A program made the position numbers and the translations under genes. Below, in pieces: positions 1-12,000 of a stretch of 64,000 nucleotides of DNA (the first letter of the stretch is position 1; every line of letters begins with the position of its first letter). The notes below the pieces were generated by a model. That model had not been told where the DNA came from. It searched no databases and saw only the letters and a program-made list of their open reading frames with translations. Source of the DNA: Mycobacterium fragae (GTDB lineage: Bacteria; Actinomycetota; Actinomycetes; Mycobacteriales; Mycobacteriaceae); the NCBI RefSeq assembly GCF_002102185.1, contig NZ_LQOW01000034.1, positions 62,001-126,000 on the forward strand. Direction: 5' to 3'.

Positions 1-3000
1 GCGGCGTTGGTGGAGGCGCGATCGCGATTGGATCCGGCGGCTGGGGTGATGCTCAGCGCCCTGTGGGTGGGCTCCACGGCTCAGTTGGTGCTGATCGTTC
101 ACCATTTGACCGTCGACGCGGTGTCGTGGCGGATTGTGCTCGATGACCTCAACACCGCCTGGGGCCAACACCGCGCGGGGCAGCCGGTGGTATTGCCGAC
201 TTGGGGGACGTCGTTTACCCGCTGGGCGGCGCTACTGGCAGAGCATGCGCAACGCCCCGACGTCGTAGATCGGGCGGACGCCTGGAAGCAGGTGGCGGCG
301 GCCTCGGATGCGCTGCCCACGGTGCGCCCAGAGGTCGATACCTACGCGAGCGCCGGGCGTTTGTCGGCGTCGCTGGATGTCGAGACCACCCGGATGCTGC
401 TCGAGGACGTGTCGGCGGCGTTTCACGCTGGCGTGCAAGACATTTTGTTGATCGCCTTCGGGTTGGCGGTGGCGGAGTTTTTGGGCAACGGCTGCGCCCC
501 GATCGGCATCGATGTCGAGGGCCATGGGCGCCACGAGGAGTTGGCCGCCGATGTGGACCTGTCGCGCACGGTGGGGTGGTTTACCACCAAATACCCGGTG
601 GCATTGGCGGTCGGTGGGCTGCGCTGGACGCAGGTGATCGCCGGCGAAGCCGGACTTGGGGCGCTGATCAAGGACGGCAAAGAGCAGCTGCGCGCTCTGC
701 CAGATCCGTTGACCTACGGTCTGTTGCGGTATTTGAACCCGGACGTGGATTTGGATGGGTCGGATCCGCCGATCGGCTTCAACTATCTGGGGCGCCTGGG
801 CGCGGCCTCCGAGGTTTCTGGTGATGTGTGGCGGATCGGCCAGGACGGCTTATCGGTTGCCGGCGCCGCCGCGGCTATACCGATGCCGTTGGCGCACACG
901 GTGGAGCTCAATGCCGGCACGGTCGACACCGACACCGGCCCGCGCCTGCAGGCCAACTGGTCGTGGGCACCGTCGGCATTGGATCATGCCCAAGCCAGTC
1001 GGCTGAGCCGGTTGTGGTTTGAGGCGCTGGCCGGGATTTGTGCGCATGTGCGCGCCGGTGGGGGTGGGCTGACGCCGTCGGATATCGCCTCGGCGGGTTT
1101 GACCCAGCAGGAGATCGACGAACTGGAGCGGCAATACCCCATTGCCGATGTGTTGCCGTTGACCCCGCTGCAGCAGGGGCTGCTGTTTCACGCGGCCACC
1201 GCGCAGATCGGCGGCGACGATGTGTATGCGGTGCAACTGGATATCGGTGTGAGCGGCCCGCTTGACCCGCACCGGCTGCGCGATGCGGTGCAGATGGCGG
1301 TCAACCGGCATCCCAACGTGGCGGCCCGATTCTGTGAACAGTTCGACGAACCGGTGCAGGTCATCCCGGCTGATCCGGTTGTGTCGTGGCGCTATGTCGA
1401 CGTTGCTGGCAACGCCGACCCTGATGAGCAGATCGAGGCGTTGTGTGCCGCCGAACGTGTCGCGGTCTACGACCTTGCCGGCCAGTCGGCGTTTAGGGCG
1501 GCGTTGATCCGGATCGCAGAGGATCGGCATCGGTTTGTGCTGACCAATCATCACATCGTGCTCGATGGCTGGTCACTGCCGATCCTGCTGGGGGAGATAT
1601 TCGCCGGCTATTACGGGCAGCGGCTGCCGGCGCCCGCGCCGTATCGCAGCTTTGTTAGCTGGCTGGCCGATCGTGACCTTGATGCCGCCCGCGCGGCGTG
1701 GCGTGAGGTGTTTGACGGTTTTGACACCCCGACCTTGGTGGGGCCGCCGGATCGGTTGGGGCTGGGGCGGCGAGGCCTGGCATCGGTTGAGGTGCCCGAG
1801 CAGACGACACGGGCCGTTGGTGAGTTGGCGCGCTCGCAACACACCACCGTGAGCACCGTGTTGCAGGCGGCCTGGGCACAGTTGTTGTGCTGGTTGACCG
1901 GCCAGCATGATGTCGCCTTCGGCGCTGTGGTTTCGGGGCGGCCGGCCGAGGTGCCCGGCGCGGACTCGATGGTGGGGCTGTTGATCAATACGGTGCCCGT
2001 GCGGGCCCGCCTGACGGCGGCAACCACGATCGCTGACTTGCTTGATCAGTTGCAGGGCGCCCACAACGACACATTCGAGCATCAGCACTTGGCGCTCAAC
2101 GAGATTCACCGCGTCACCGGTCATGACCAATTGTTCGACGCCGTATTCGTCTACGAGAACTACCCGATCGACACCGCGGCATTGTCAGGCGAGCACGAGT
2201 TGGCCATCACCGGTGTGAGCAGCCGCGAGTCCACCCACTACCCGCTGACGCTGGCGGCCCAGCCGGGTAACGAACTGCGCCTTCGCGTCGGATACGACAC
2301 CGATGTGTTCGACGCGCAAAGCATCGAGGCTCTCATCAAGCGGTTCCAGCGGGTGTTGGTGGCCATGACCGCCGAGCCCACACGGCGCCTGTCGTCGATG
2401 GATCTGCTCGACGCCGGTGAGCGCGCCCAGTTGGAGGGGTGGGGCAACCGGGCGGTGTTGACCCAGCCCGCACCGCCGTCGGCGTCGATTCCGGTGTTGT
2501 TCGCCGCGCAGGTGGCGCGCACACCGGATGCGGTGGCGATCAGCTGCGGGGAGGACTCGCGGACTTACCGCGAGGTTGAGGAGGCCGCGAACCGGTTGGC
2601 GCACGTGTTGGCAGGACATGGTGTTGGTCCGGGTGAGCGTGTGGCGCTGCTGTTGGAGCGTTCAGCTCAGGCCGTCGTAGCGATCCTGGCGGTTTTGAAG
2701 ACTGGGGCGGCCTATCTGCCGATCGACCCGGTGACGCCGTCGGCTCGCATTGGGTTCATGCTCGACGACGCCGCGCCGGCGGCTGCGATCACCACTACCG
2801 GGCTAGCCGAGGGCCTGGACGGGCGTGACCTGCTAGTCATCGATGTCGACGATCCACGCATCCCCGACTATCCGTGTACGGGCTTGCCGGCACCGGCCGC
2901 CGGGGACATCGCTTACATCATTTACACCTCGGGCACCACCGGGGTGCCTAAGGGGGTGGCGGTCACTCACCACAACGTCACGCAGCTCCTGGCCCCCGGG

Positions 3001-6000
3001 AATGGACCAGATGCATATCTGCCGGCGGCGGGGGTGTGGACGCAGTGTCATTCCTATGGGTTCGACACGTCGGTCTGGGAGATCTGGGATGCGTTGTTGC
3101 ACGGGCGGCGAATGGTCGTGGTGCCCGACTCGGTGACACGTTCGCCTGAAGACCTCCACGCCTTGCTGGTGGCTGAACAGGTCAGCGTTCTCGTCCAGAC
3201 CCCGTCGGCGGTGGCGGTGTTGCCGGCGGAGGGTTTGGAGTCGGTGCCGTTGATCGTGGCCGGTGAGGCCTGCCCGGCCGAGCTGGTGGATCGGTGGGCG
3301 CCCGGGCGGGTGATGCTCAATGCCTACGGTCCGACCGAGACGACGATGGCGGTGATGCTGAGTGCGCCGCTGCGGGCGGGCTCGGGGGTGCCGCCGATCG
3401 GTTCGCCCGTGGCGGGGGCGGCGTTGTTTGTGCTCGACGGGTGGTTGCGTCCGGTGCCGGCCGGGGTGGTCGGCGAGTTGTATGTGGCCGGCCACGGCGT
3501 GGCATGTGGGTATGTGGGCCGGGCGGAGCTGACCGGATCGCGGTTTGTGGCGTGTCCATTCGCCGGCGCGGGAGCGCCGGGAACGCGTATGTATCGCACC
3601 GGGGATTTGGTGTGGTGGGGTGCCGATGGGCAGCTGCGGTATGTGGGGCGTGCCGATGAGCAGGTCAAGATTCGCGGGCATCGCATCGAGCTCGGTGAAG
3701 TCCAAGCAGCCCTGAGTGGTTTGGACGGAGTGGACCAGGCAGCGGTGATCGCCCGCGAGGATCGTCCCGGCGACAAACGCCTGGTGGGTTATGTCACCGG
3801 GACTGTCGACCCGGCCGGGGCGCGCTCCGAGTTGGCTGAGCGGTTGCCCGCCTATATGGTCCCGGCCGCGGTGGTGGTGGTGGAGGCGCTGCCGTTGACC
3901 CCCAACGGCAAACTGGATACCCGCGCCCTACCGGCACCGGAATACACCGGCCTCGAGCGTTACCGCGCCCCGTCCAACGAGATTGAGGACATTCTGGCCG
4001 GCATCTACGCGCAGGTGCTGGGTATCAAGCGGGTCGGGGTGGATGACTCGTTCTTTGATCTCGGTGGCGACAGCATTTCGGCGATGCGCTTGGTCGCCGC
4101 GGTCAACACCGCCCTGGATGCCGGAGTTGCGGTGCGCGCCGTGTTCGAGGCGCCATCGATCGCCCAGTTGGCGCCGCGTGTCGGCGAGCAGGCGGGTCGG
4201 CTCCAACCGTTGGTCGCGGTGGAGCGACCCCCGGTGGTTCCGTTGTCGTTTGCCCAGAACCGGTTGTGGTTCCTGGATCAGTTGCGGGGGCCCTCAGCGG
4301 TCTACAACATGGCGGTGGCGTTGCGGCTGCGCGGGCGCCTTGATGCCCAGGCGCTGGGTGCGGCGCTGGCCGATGTGGTGGGCCGCCATGAGAGCCTGCG
4401 GACGGTGTTTGCAGCGCCCGAGGGGATACCGCGGCAGCTGGTGGTGCCTGCTGAGCGGATCGATTTTGGTTGGCAGATCATTGATGCCGCCGGCTGGCCG
4501 GACAGCCGGCTGAGTGAGGCCATCGACACCGCGGCGCGTCACGAATTTGATCTGTCGACCGAGATTCCGTTGCGGGCAAGGCTTTTCCGCATCGCTGACG
4601 ATGAGCATGTGCTGGTGGCGGTGATGCACCATATCGCCGCCGACGGCTGGTCGGTGGGCCCTCTGGTGGGTGATCTGGGTGTGGCCTATGCCAGCCGGTG
4701 CGCGGGGCACGCCCCCAGCTGGTCGCCGCTGCCGGTGCAGTATGTCGATTACACGCTGTGGCAGCGCGCGCAGCTGGGTGATCTCGACGATGCTGACAGT
4801 CCGCTCGCCGCCCAGCTGACCTACTGGGAGCAAGCGCTGGCCGGGATGCCCGAGCACCTGCAGCTTCCCACCGATCGCCCCTATCCGCGGGTTGCTGATT
4901 ATCGCGGCGCCAGCGTGGCGGTCGACTGGCCTGCCGAACTGCAGCAGCAGGTTGCGCGGGTCGCCCGTGAGCACAACGCGACCACCTTCATGGTGGTTCA
5001 GGCTGCCTTGGCAGTGCTGTTGTCCAAGATCAGCGCCAGCAGTGATGTGGCGGTGGGAATCACAGTCGCCGGGCGCGGTGATCCCGCACTGGATGAGCTG
5101 GTGGGGTTTTTCATCAATACGTTGGTGCTGCGGGTCGAGGTGGCCGGCGATCCCACCGTTGGCGAGCTGCTGGCCCAGGTGCGCCAGCGCAGCCTGGCCG
5201 CCTATGAACATCAAGACGTGCCCTTTGAGATGCTGGTGGAGCGGCTCAACCCGACTCGATCTCTGACCCATCATCCGTTGGTTCAGGTGGTGTTGGCCTG
5301 GCAGAACTTCTCCTGGCAGCATAGGGGTCCCCTCGCCGGGCTGACCTTGGGTGATGTGCAGGTCACGCAGCTGCCACTGGACACCCATACCGCCCGCACG
5401 GATCTGGCGATTCACCTGGGGGAAAACTGGACCGATGCCGGTGATCCCGCCGGGATTGGCGGGGTCGTGGAATTTCGCACCGACGTGTTTGACGCGGGCA
5501 GCATCCAGGCGCTGTTCGAGCGGTTGCAGCGGGTGTTGACGATGATGACCGCCGATCCAGCACGGCGGCTCTCGTCGGTGGATGTGCTGGATGAGGCTGA
5601 GCACGCCCGCCTGGATGGGTGGGGTAACCGGGCGGTGTTGACCCAGCCCGCATCGTCCGCGGTGTCGATTCCGATGGTGTTTGCGGCGCAGACGGCGCGC
5701 ACACCCGAGGCGGTGGCGATCAGCTGCGAGGGCCGCTCGATGACCTACCGTGAGCTGGAGGAGGCGGCGAACCGGTTGGCGCGCCTGCTGCGTGCTCATG
5801 GTGCGGGCTCGGGGCAGTGTGTGGCGCTGCTGTTGCCGCGTTCGGCTGAGGTGGTCGTGGCGATTTTGGCGGTGCTCAAGACCGGGGCGGCCTACCTGCC
5901 GATCGATCCGATGCATCCCGACGCGCGGGTGCAGTTCATGCTCGGTGATGCCGCGCCGATCGCCGCGATCACCACCACCGAGCTGGCCGACCGGCTCGAC

Positions 6001-9000
6001 GGGTGCGATCTGCTGGTGATCGATGTCGACGACCCCCGGATTGACACCCAACCCAGCACGGGCTTGCCGGCACCGGCGGCGGATGAGATCGCCTACCTGA
6101 TTTACACCTCGGGCACCACCGGTGTGCCAAAAGGCGTGGCTATCCCCCACCGCAACGTGACCCGGCTGCTGGAGACCCTGGACGCCGGCCTGCAGTTGGC
6201 GGGACAGGTGTGGACGCAGAGTCATTCGGTGGCCTTCGACTACTCGGTGTGGGAGATCTTCGGTGCGCTTTTGTACGGCGGGCGGCTGGTGATGGTGCCC
6301 GAGGAAGTGGTCCGCTCACCGGAAGAGTTGCGCGCCTTACTGATCACGGAACAAGTCAGCGTATTGAGCCAGACCCCGTCGGCGTTTTATGCGCTGCAGA
6401 CCGTCGATGCGCAACACTGCTGGCAAACAACGTCGACGGCGTTTGAACATTCGGTGACCCGCTGGCTGGGCTTGCCCTCATCGGCGTCACCTCAGTCGGA
6501 GGATGAGCTCAAGCTGCAGACGGTGGTGTTTGGCGGGGAAGCGCTGGAGCCTCAGCGTCTTGAGACGTGGTGGGACAACCACCCTGGATTACCGCGCCTG
6601 GTCAACATGTACGGCATCACCGAGACGACGGTGCATGCCTCGTTTCGGGAGATCCTCGCCGGTGACACCGATGCCACCGACAGCCCGATTGGGGTGCCGT
6701 TGGCGCATCTGGGCTTCTTCGTGCTCGATGGGTGGCTGCGCCCGGTGCCGGCCGGGGTGGTCGGTGAGTTGTACGTGGCCGGCGCGGGCCTGGGATATGG
6801 GTATGTGCGCCGGGGTCCGTTGACGGCGTCGCGGTTTGTGGCGTGTCCGTTCGCCGAGGCGGGGGGCCCCGGAACACGTATGTATCGCACCGGCGATCTG
6901 GTGTGTTGGCGTGCTGATGGGCAGCTGCGGTATGTGGGGCGTGCCGATGAGCAGGTCAAAATCCGGGGGTATCGCATCGAACTCGGTGAAATTCAGGCCG
7001 TACTAAATGGTTTGGATGGGGTGGATCAGGCGGTGGTCATCGCCCGGGAGGACCGCCCCGGCGATAAGCGCTTGGTGGGCTATGTCGCCGGGACAGCAGA
7101 CGCGGCTTCGCTGCGCTCCGCGCTGGCAGAGCGACTCCCCGAATACATGGTTCCGGCCGCCGTCGTCGCGTTGGAGGCGCTGCCGTTGACAGTCAACGGC
7201 AAAGTCGACAAACGGGCCCTGCCGGCACCGGAGTATCGGGATTTCGATCGTTACCGCGCCCCGGCCAACCCGGTCGAGGAAATCCTGGCCGACATCTACG
7301 CCCAGATACTCGGTATAGACCGCGTCGGCGTCGACGACTCATTTTTCGACCTGGGTGGAGATTCACTGTCGGCAATGCGCCTGATCGCCGCGGTCAACAC
7401 CGGCCTCGATGCCGGCCTTCCGGTACGCGCCTTATTCGAGGCGCCCACCGTTGCCCAATTGGCGCCCCGTATCGGTGTCGATGGGGGTGCGCGTGAGCCG
7501 CTGATGCCGGTTGAGCGGCCCGCGGTGGTTCCGTTGTCGTTTGCCCAGAGCCGGCTGTGGTTTATCGACCAGTTGCACGGGCCCTCACCCGTCTACAACA
7601 TGCCGGTGGGGTTGCGGTTGCGCGGGCGCCTTGATGCCGACGCGTTGGATGCAGCGCTGGCCGATGTGGTGGGCCGCCAGGAGAGCCTGCGCACGCTGTT
7701 CCCGGCGGTCGATGGGATACCCCACCAGCTGGTGGTGACGCCCGAGCGGGTCGACTTCGGTTGGGACGTCATTGACGCCACCGGCTGGTCGGAAGATCTG
7801 CTGGCTGAGGCCATTAACGCAGCCGCGCGCTACAGTTTTGACCTGACGTCCGAGATCCCCTTGCGCGCACGGCTTTTCCGCGTCAGCGACGATGAGTACG
7901 TGCTAGCGGCGGTGATGCACCATATCGCCGCCGACGGCTGGTCGATCGGCCCGCTACTGCGGGACCTGGGGGTGGCCTATGCCAGCCGGTGCGCGGGGCG
8001 GGCCCCCGATTGGGCTGGTTTAGCGGTGCAGTATGTCGATTACACGCTGTGGCAGCGCGCCCAGTTGGGTGATCTCGAGGACAGCGAGAGCCCCATCGCC
8101 AGGCAGCTGGCCTACTGGGAGGATGCGCTGGCCGGGGTGCCCGAGCGCCTTCAGCTGCCCACCGATCGGCCCTATCCGCCGGTGGCCGATTATCGCGGCG
8201 CCAGCGTGGCAGTGGACTGGCCTGCCGAACTGCAGCAGCGGGTTGCGATGGTGGCCCGCGAGCACAACGCGACCAGTTTCATGGTGCTCCAGGCCGCCCT
8301 GGCCGTACTGCTATCAAAGATGAGCGCCAGCAGTGATGTTGCGGTGGGCTTCCCGATCGCCGGGCGCGGTGATCCCGCGCTGGACGAGCTGGTGGGGTTT
8401 TTCGTCAACACCTTGGTGCTACGCGTGGATCTGGCCGGGGACCCCACTGTTGCCGAGCTGCTGGCCCAGGTGCGGGCGCGCAGCCTGGCCGCCTACGAGC
8501 ACCAAGACGTCCCCTTCGAGGTGCTGGTGGAGCGGCTCAACCCGACCCGAAGCCTGACCCATCACCCGCTGGTCCAAGTGTTGTTGGCCTGGCAGAACTT
8601 CGCCGGGCAGGACAGCAACCCCGTCGGCGGGCTGACGTTGGGGGATCTGCAGGTCACGGAGATGCCGGTGGACACCCGCACCGCCCGGGTGGATCTGCTG
8701 TTTTCACTCAGGGAACGCTGGAGCGAGGCCGGTGAGCCCGCCGGCATTGGCGGGGGGGTGGAATTCCGCACCGACATTTTCGACAAAGAAACCATCGAGG
8801 CGCTGATCGAGCGGTTGCAGCGGCTGTTGGTGGCCGTCACCGCCGACCCGACACAGCGGCTCTCGTCGATGGATGTGCTCGACGCCGGTGAGCACATACG
8901 GCTAGACGGGTGGGGCAACCGCGCGGTATTGACCCAGCCAGTGACGGCGTCGGTGTCGATTCCGGCGTTGTTCGCCGCGCAAGTGGCCCGTGCCCCGGAG

Positions 9001-12000
9001 GCGGTGGCCGTAGTGTGCGGGCGGCGTTCGTGGACCTACCGCGAGCTCGATGATGCCGCTAACCGGATGGCTCATCTGTTGGCCGACCAGGGTGTGAGCC
9101 CGGGGCAGCGTGTGGCGCTCCTGCTTACCCGGTCGGCCGAGGCGGTCGCGGCGATATTGGCGGTGCTCAAGACCGGGGCGGCGTATCTGCCGATCGACCC
9201 GGCGGTGCCGGCGGCCCGGATAGAGTTCATGCTCGCCGATGCCGCGCCGATCGCCGCGATTACCACGACCCGGCTGGCCGACCGGCTGGGTGGGCGTGAT
9301 CTACCGGTCATCGACGCCGAAGACCCCCACCTTGACACTTATCCCAGTACACCGCTACTGGCAGCGGCCCCCGATGACATCGCCTACATCATCTACACCT
9401 CGGGCACTACCGGTGCCCCCAAAGGCGTGGCGGTCGCCCACCACAACGTGACCCGGCTGCTGGAAACGCTCGACGGTGACCTGGAGCTTTCGCCCGGGCA
9501 GGTGTGGACGCAGTGTCATTCACTGGCCTTCGACTACTCGGTGTGGGAGATCTTCGGTGCCCTGTTGCACGGCGGGCGGCTGGTGGTGGTGCCCGATTCG
9601 GTGGTCCGCGAACCGGAAGACCTCCACGCCTTGCTGGTCGCGGAGCAAGTCAGTGTCTTAAGCCAGACCCCCTCGGGGTTTTATGCGCTGCAAACCGTCG
9701 ATGCGCTGCAGCCCGAGTGCGGACACCAGCTCAAGCTTGAGACGGTGGTGTTCGGCGGGGAAGCGCTTGAGCCCCAACGTCTTCGGGCGTGGCTGGACAA
9801 CCACCCGGGATTGCCCCGGATGATCAACATGTACGGCATCACCGAGACGACGGTGCATGCCTCGTTCCGCGAGATCGTGCACGGCGACGTCGACAGCAAT
9901 GCCAGCCCGATCGGGGGACCGCTGGCCCATCTGGGCTTTTTTGTGCTGGACGCGTCGCTGTGTCCGGTGCCGGCCGGTGTGGTCGGTGAGTTGTATGTCG
10001 CCGGTGCCGGGTTGGCGTATGGGTATGTCGGGCGGGCGGGCCTGACGGGATCGCGGTTTGTGGCGTGTCCGTTCGGCGGAGCGGGGGCGTCCGGAGCACG
10101 CATGTATCGAACCGGCGACTTAGTGCGCTGGAACGCCGAGGGACAGCTGCAGTATCTGGGCCGCGCCGATGAGCAGGTCAAGATCCGCGGGTATCGCATC
10201 GAACTCGGTGAAATTCGGGCCGTAATAAGTGGTTTGGACGGGGTGGAGCAGGCGGTGGTGATCGCCCGCGAGGACCGGCCCGGGGATAAGCGCCTGGTGG
10301 GTTATGTCACCGGGACCGCCGAGCCGACCGAGATACGCGCCGCGCTGGCTGAGCGGCTCCCGGCCTACATGGTGCCAGCGGTCGTGGTGGTGATGGAGGC
10401 GCTGCCGCTGACACCCAACGGCAAACTCGACACCCGCGCCCTGCCGGCACCGGAGTATCAGGAGGTCGATCGTTACCGCGCCCCGGCCACCCACACCCAG
10501 GAGATCCTGGCCGACATCTACGCCCAGGTGCTGGGGCTGGAGCGGGTCGGGATCGACGAGTCGTTTTTCGAGCTGGGTGGGGACAGCATTTTGTCGATGC
10601 AGGTGGTGGCGCGCGCCCGCGCCGCCGGCCTGGTGTGTCGGCCGCGCGATATTTTCGTTGAGCAGACCGTTGCCGGGCTGGCCCGGGTGGCCAGGGCTGC
10701 CCGGGGGGCCGTGGCCGACATTGACTTGGCGTTGCCCCTCGGTGGCCCGCATGTGCAACTGGTTGTCGCGACTGGCGTTGCGGATGGCCCGAGCGATGCC
10801 GGTGTCGGGCCGGTGGTCGCGACCCCGATCATGTGTTGGCTGCAGGGCCTGGAGGGCCCGGTTGAGCAGTTCAACCAGACCATGGTGGTGCAGGCCCCCG
10901 CAGGGGTGGGCGAGGCCGATGTGGTGGTGCTGTTGCAGGCCGTGCTGGATCGGCATGCCATGTTGCGGGCACGCGTCGACGACGGCGCGGGGGGATGGTC
11001 GTTGACGGTGCCCGAGGCCGGATCGGTGGATGCTCGCGAGTGCCTGCAAGCAGTAGACGTGTTATCCGATGAGGCGCTGACACGAGCGCGGTCGCGGTTG
11101 AACCCGGCCGTCGGGATGATGCTGAGCGCGCTGTGGGTGGCCCCCACGAGTCAGTTGGTGTTGATCGTTCATCACTTGGCCATCGACGGGGTATCGTGGC
11201 GGATCCTGTTGGAGGACTTCAACATTGGCTGGGCCCAGCATCACGGCGGGCAGCACGTGACACTACCGGCGACTGGGACATCGTTTGCCCGGTGGGCGAA
11301 GTTGCTCGCCGAGCACGCCCGCGCCCCGGAAGTCGTGAAGCTGGCGGAGGTGTGGCGGCAGCTGGCGGCGGTCCCGGCCGCGCTGCCGGCGGTGCAGCCC
11401 GCGGTGGACACCTTCGCCACGGCCGGGCGCCTGTCGGTGTCGCTGGATGTGCAGACCACCCGCATGCTGCTCGGCGAGGTGCCGGCGGCGTTCCATGCCG
11501 GGGTGCACGACATTTTGTTGATCGCGTTCGGATTGGCGTGTGCGCAGTTTTTGGGGACTGGCGAAGCGCCGGTCGGTATCGACGTGGAGGCCCACGGACG
11601 CCAGGAGGAGCTGGGCGCCGACGTGGACCTGTCGCGCACAGTGGGGTGGTTTACCACCAAATACCCGGTGTCATTGACCGTCGGTGGGCTGTCCTGGGCG
11701 CAGGTGGCCGGCGGTGAGACGGCGCTGGGGGTGCTGATCAAGGACGCCAAAGAGCAGCTTCGGGCCCTGCCGGATGGCCTGAGCTACGGTTTGCTGCGCT
11801 ACTTGAACTCCGATGTCGAGCTGGCCGCATCCGATCCGCGGATCGGGTTCAATTATTTGGGCCGGCTGGGCGGCACGACGGGCGAGGTATCTGATGAGGG
11901 GTGGCGGATCAGCGAGGACGGCGCGTCGTTTGTCGGCGCTGCCGCGACTATCCCCATGGCGCTGGCGCACACTGTGGAGCTCAATGCGCTCACCGTGGAC

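Noticed and set aside
4294..6225. 643-codon minus-strand frame inside the NRPS
   Set aside because: Shadow of repeated C-A domain codons; a similar shadow appears in each module.
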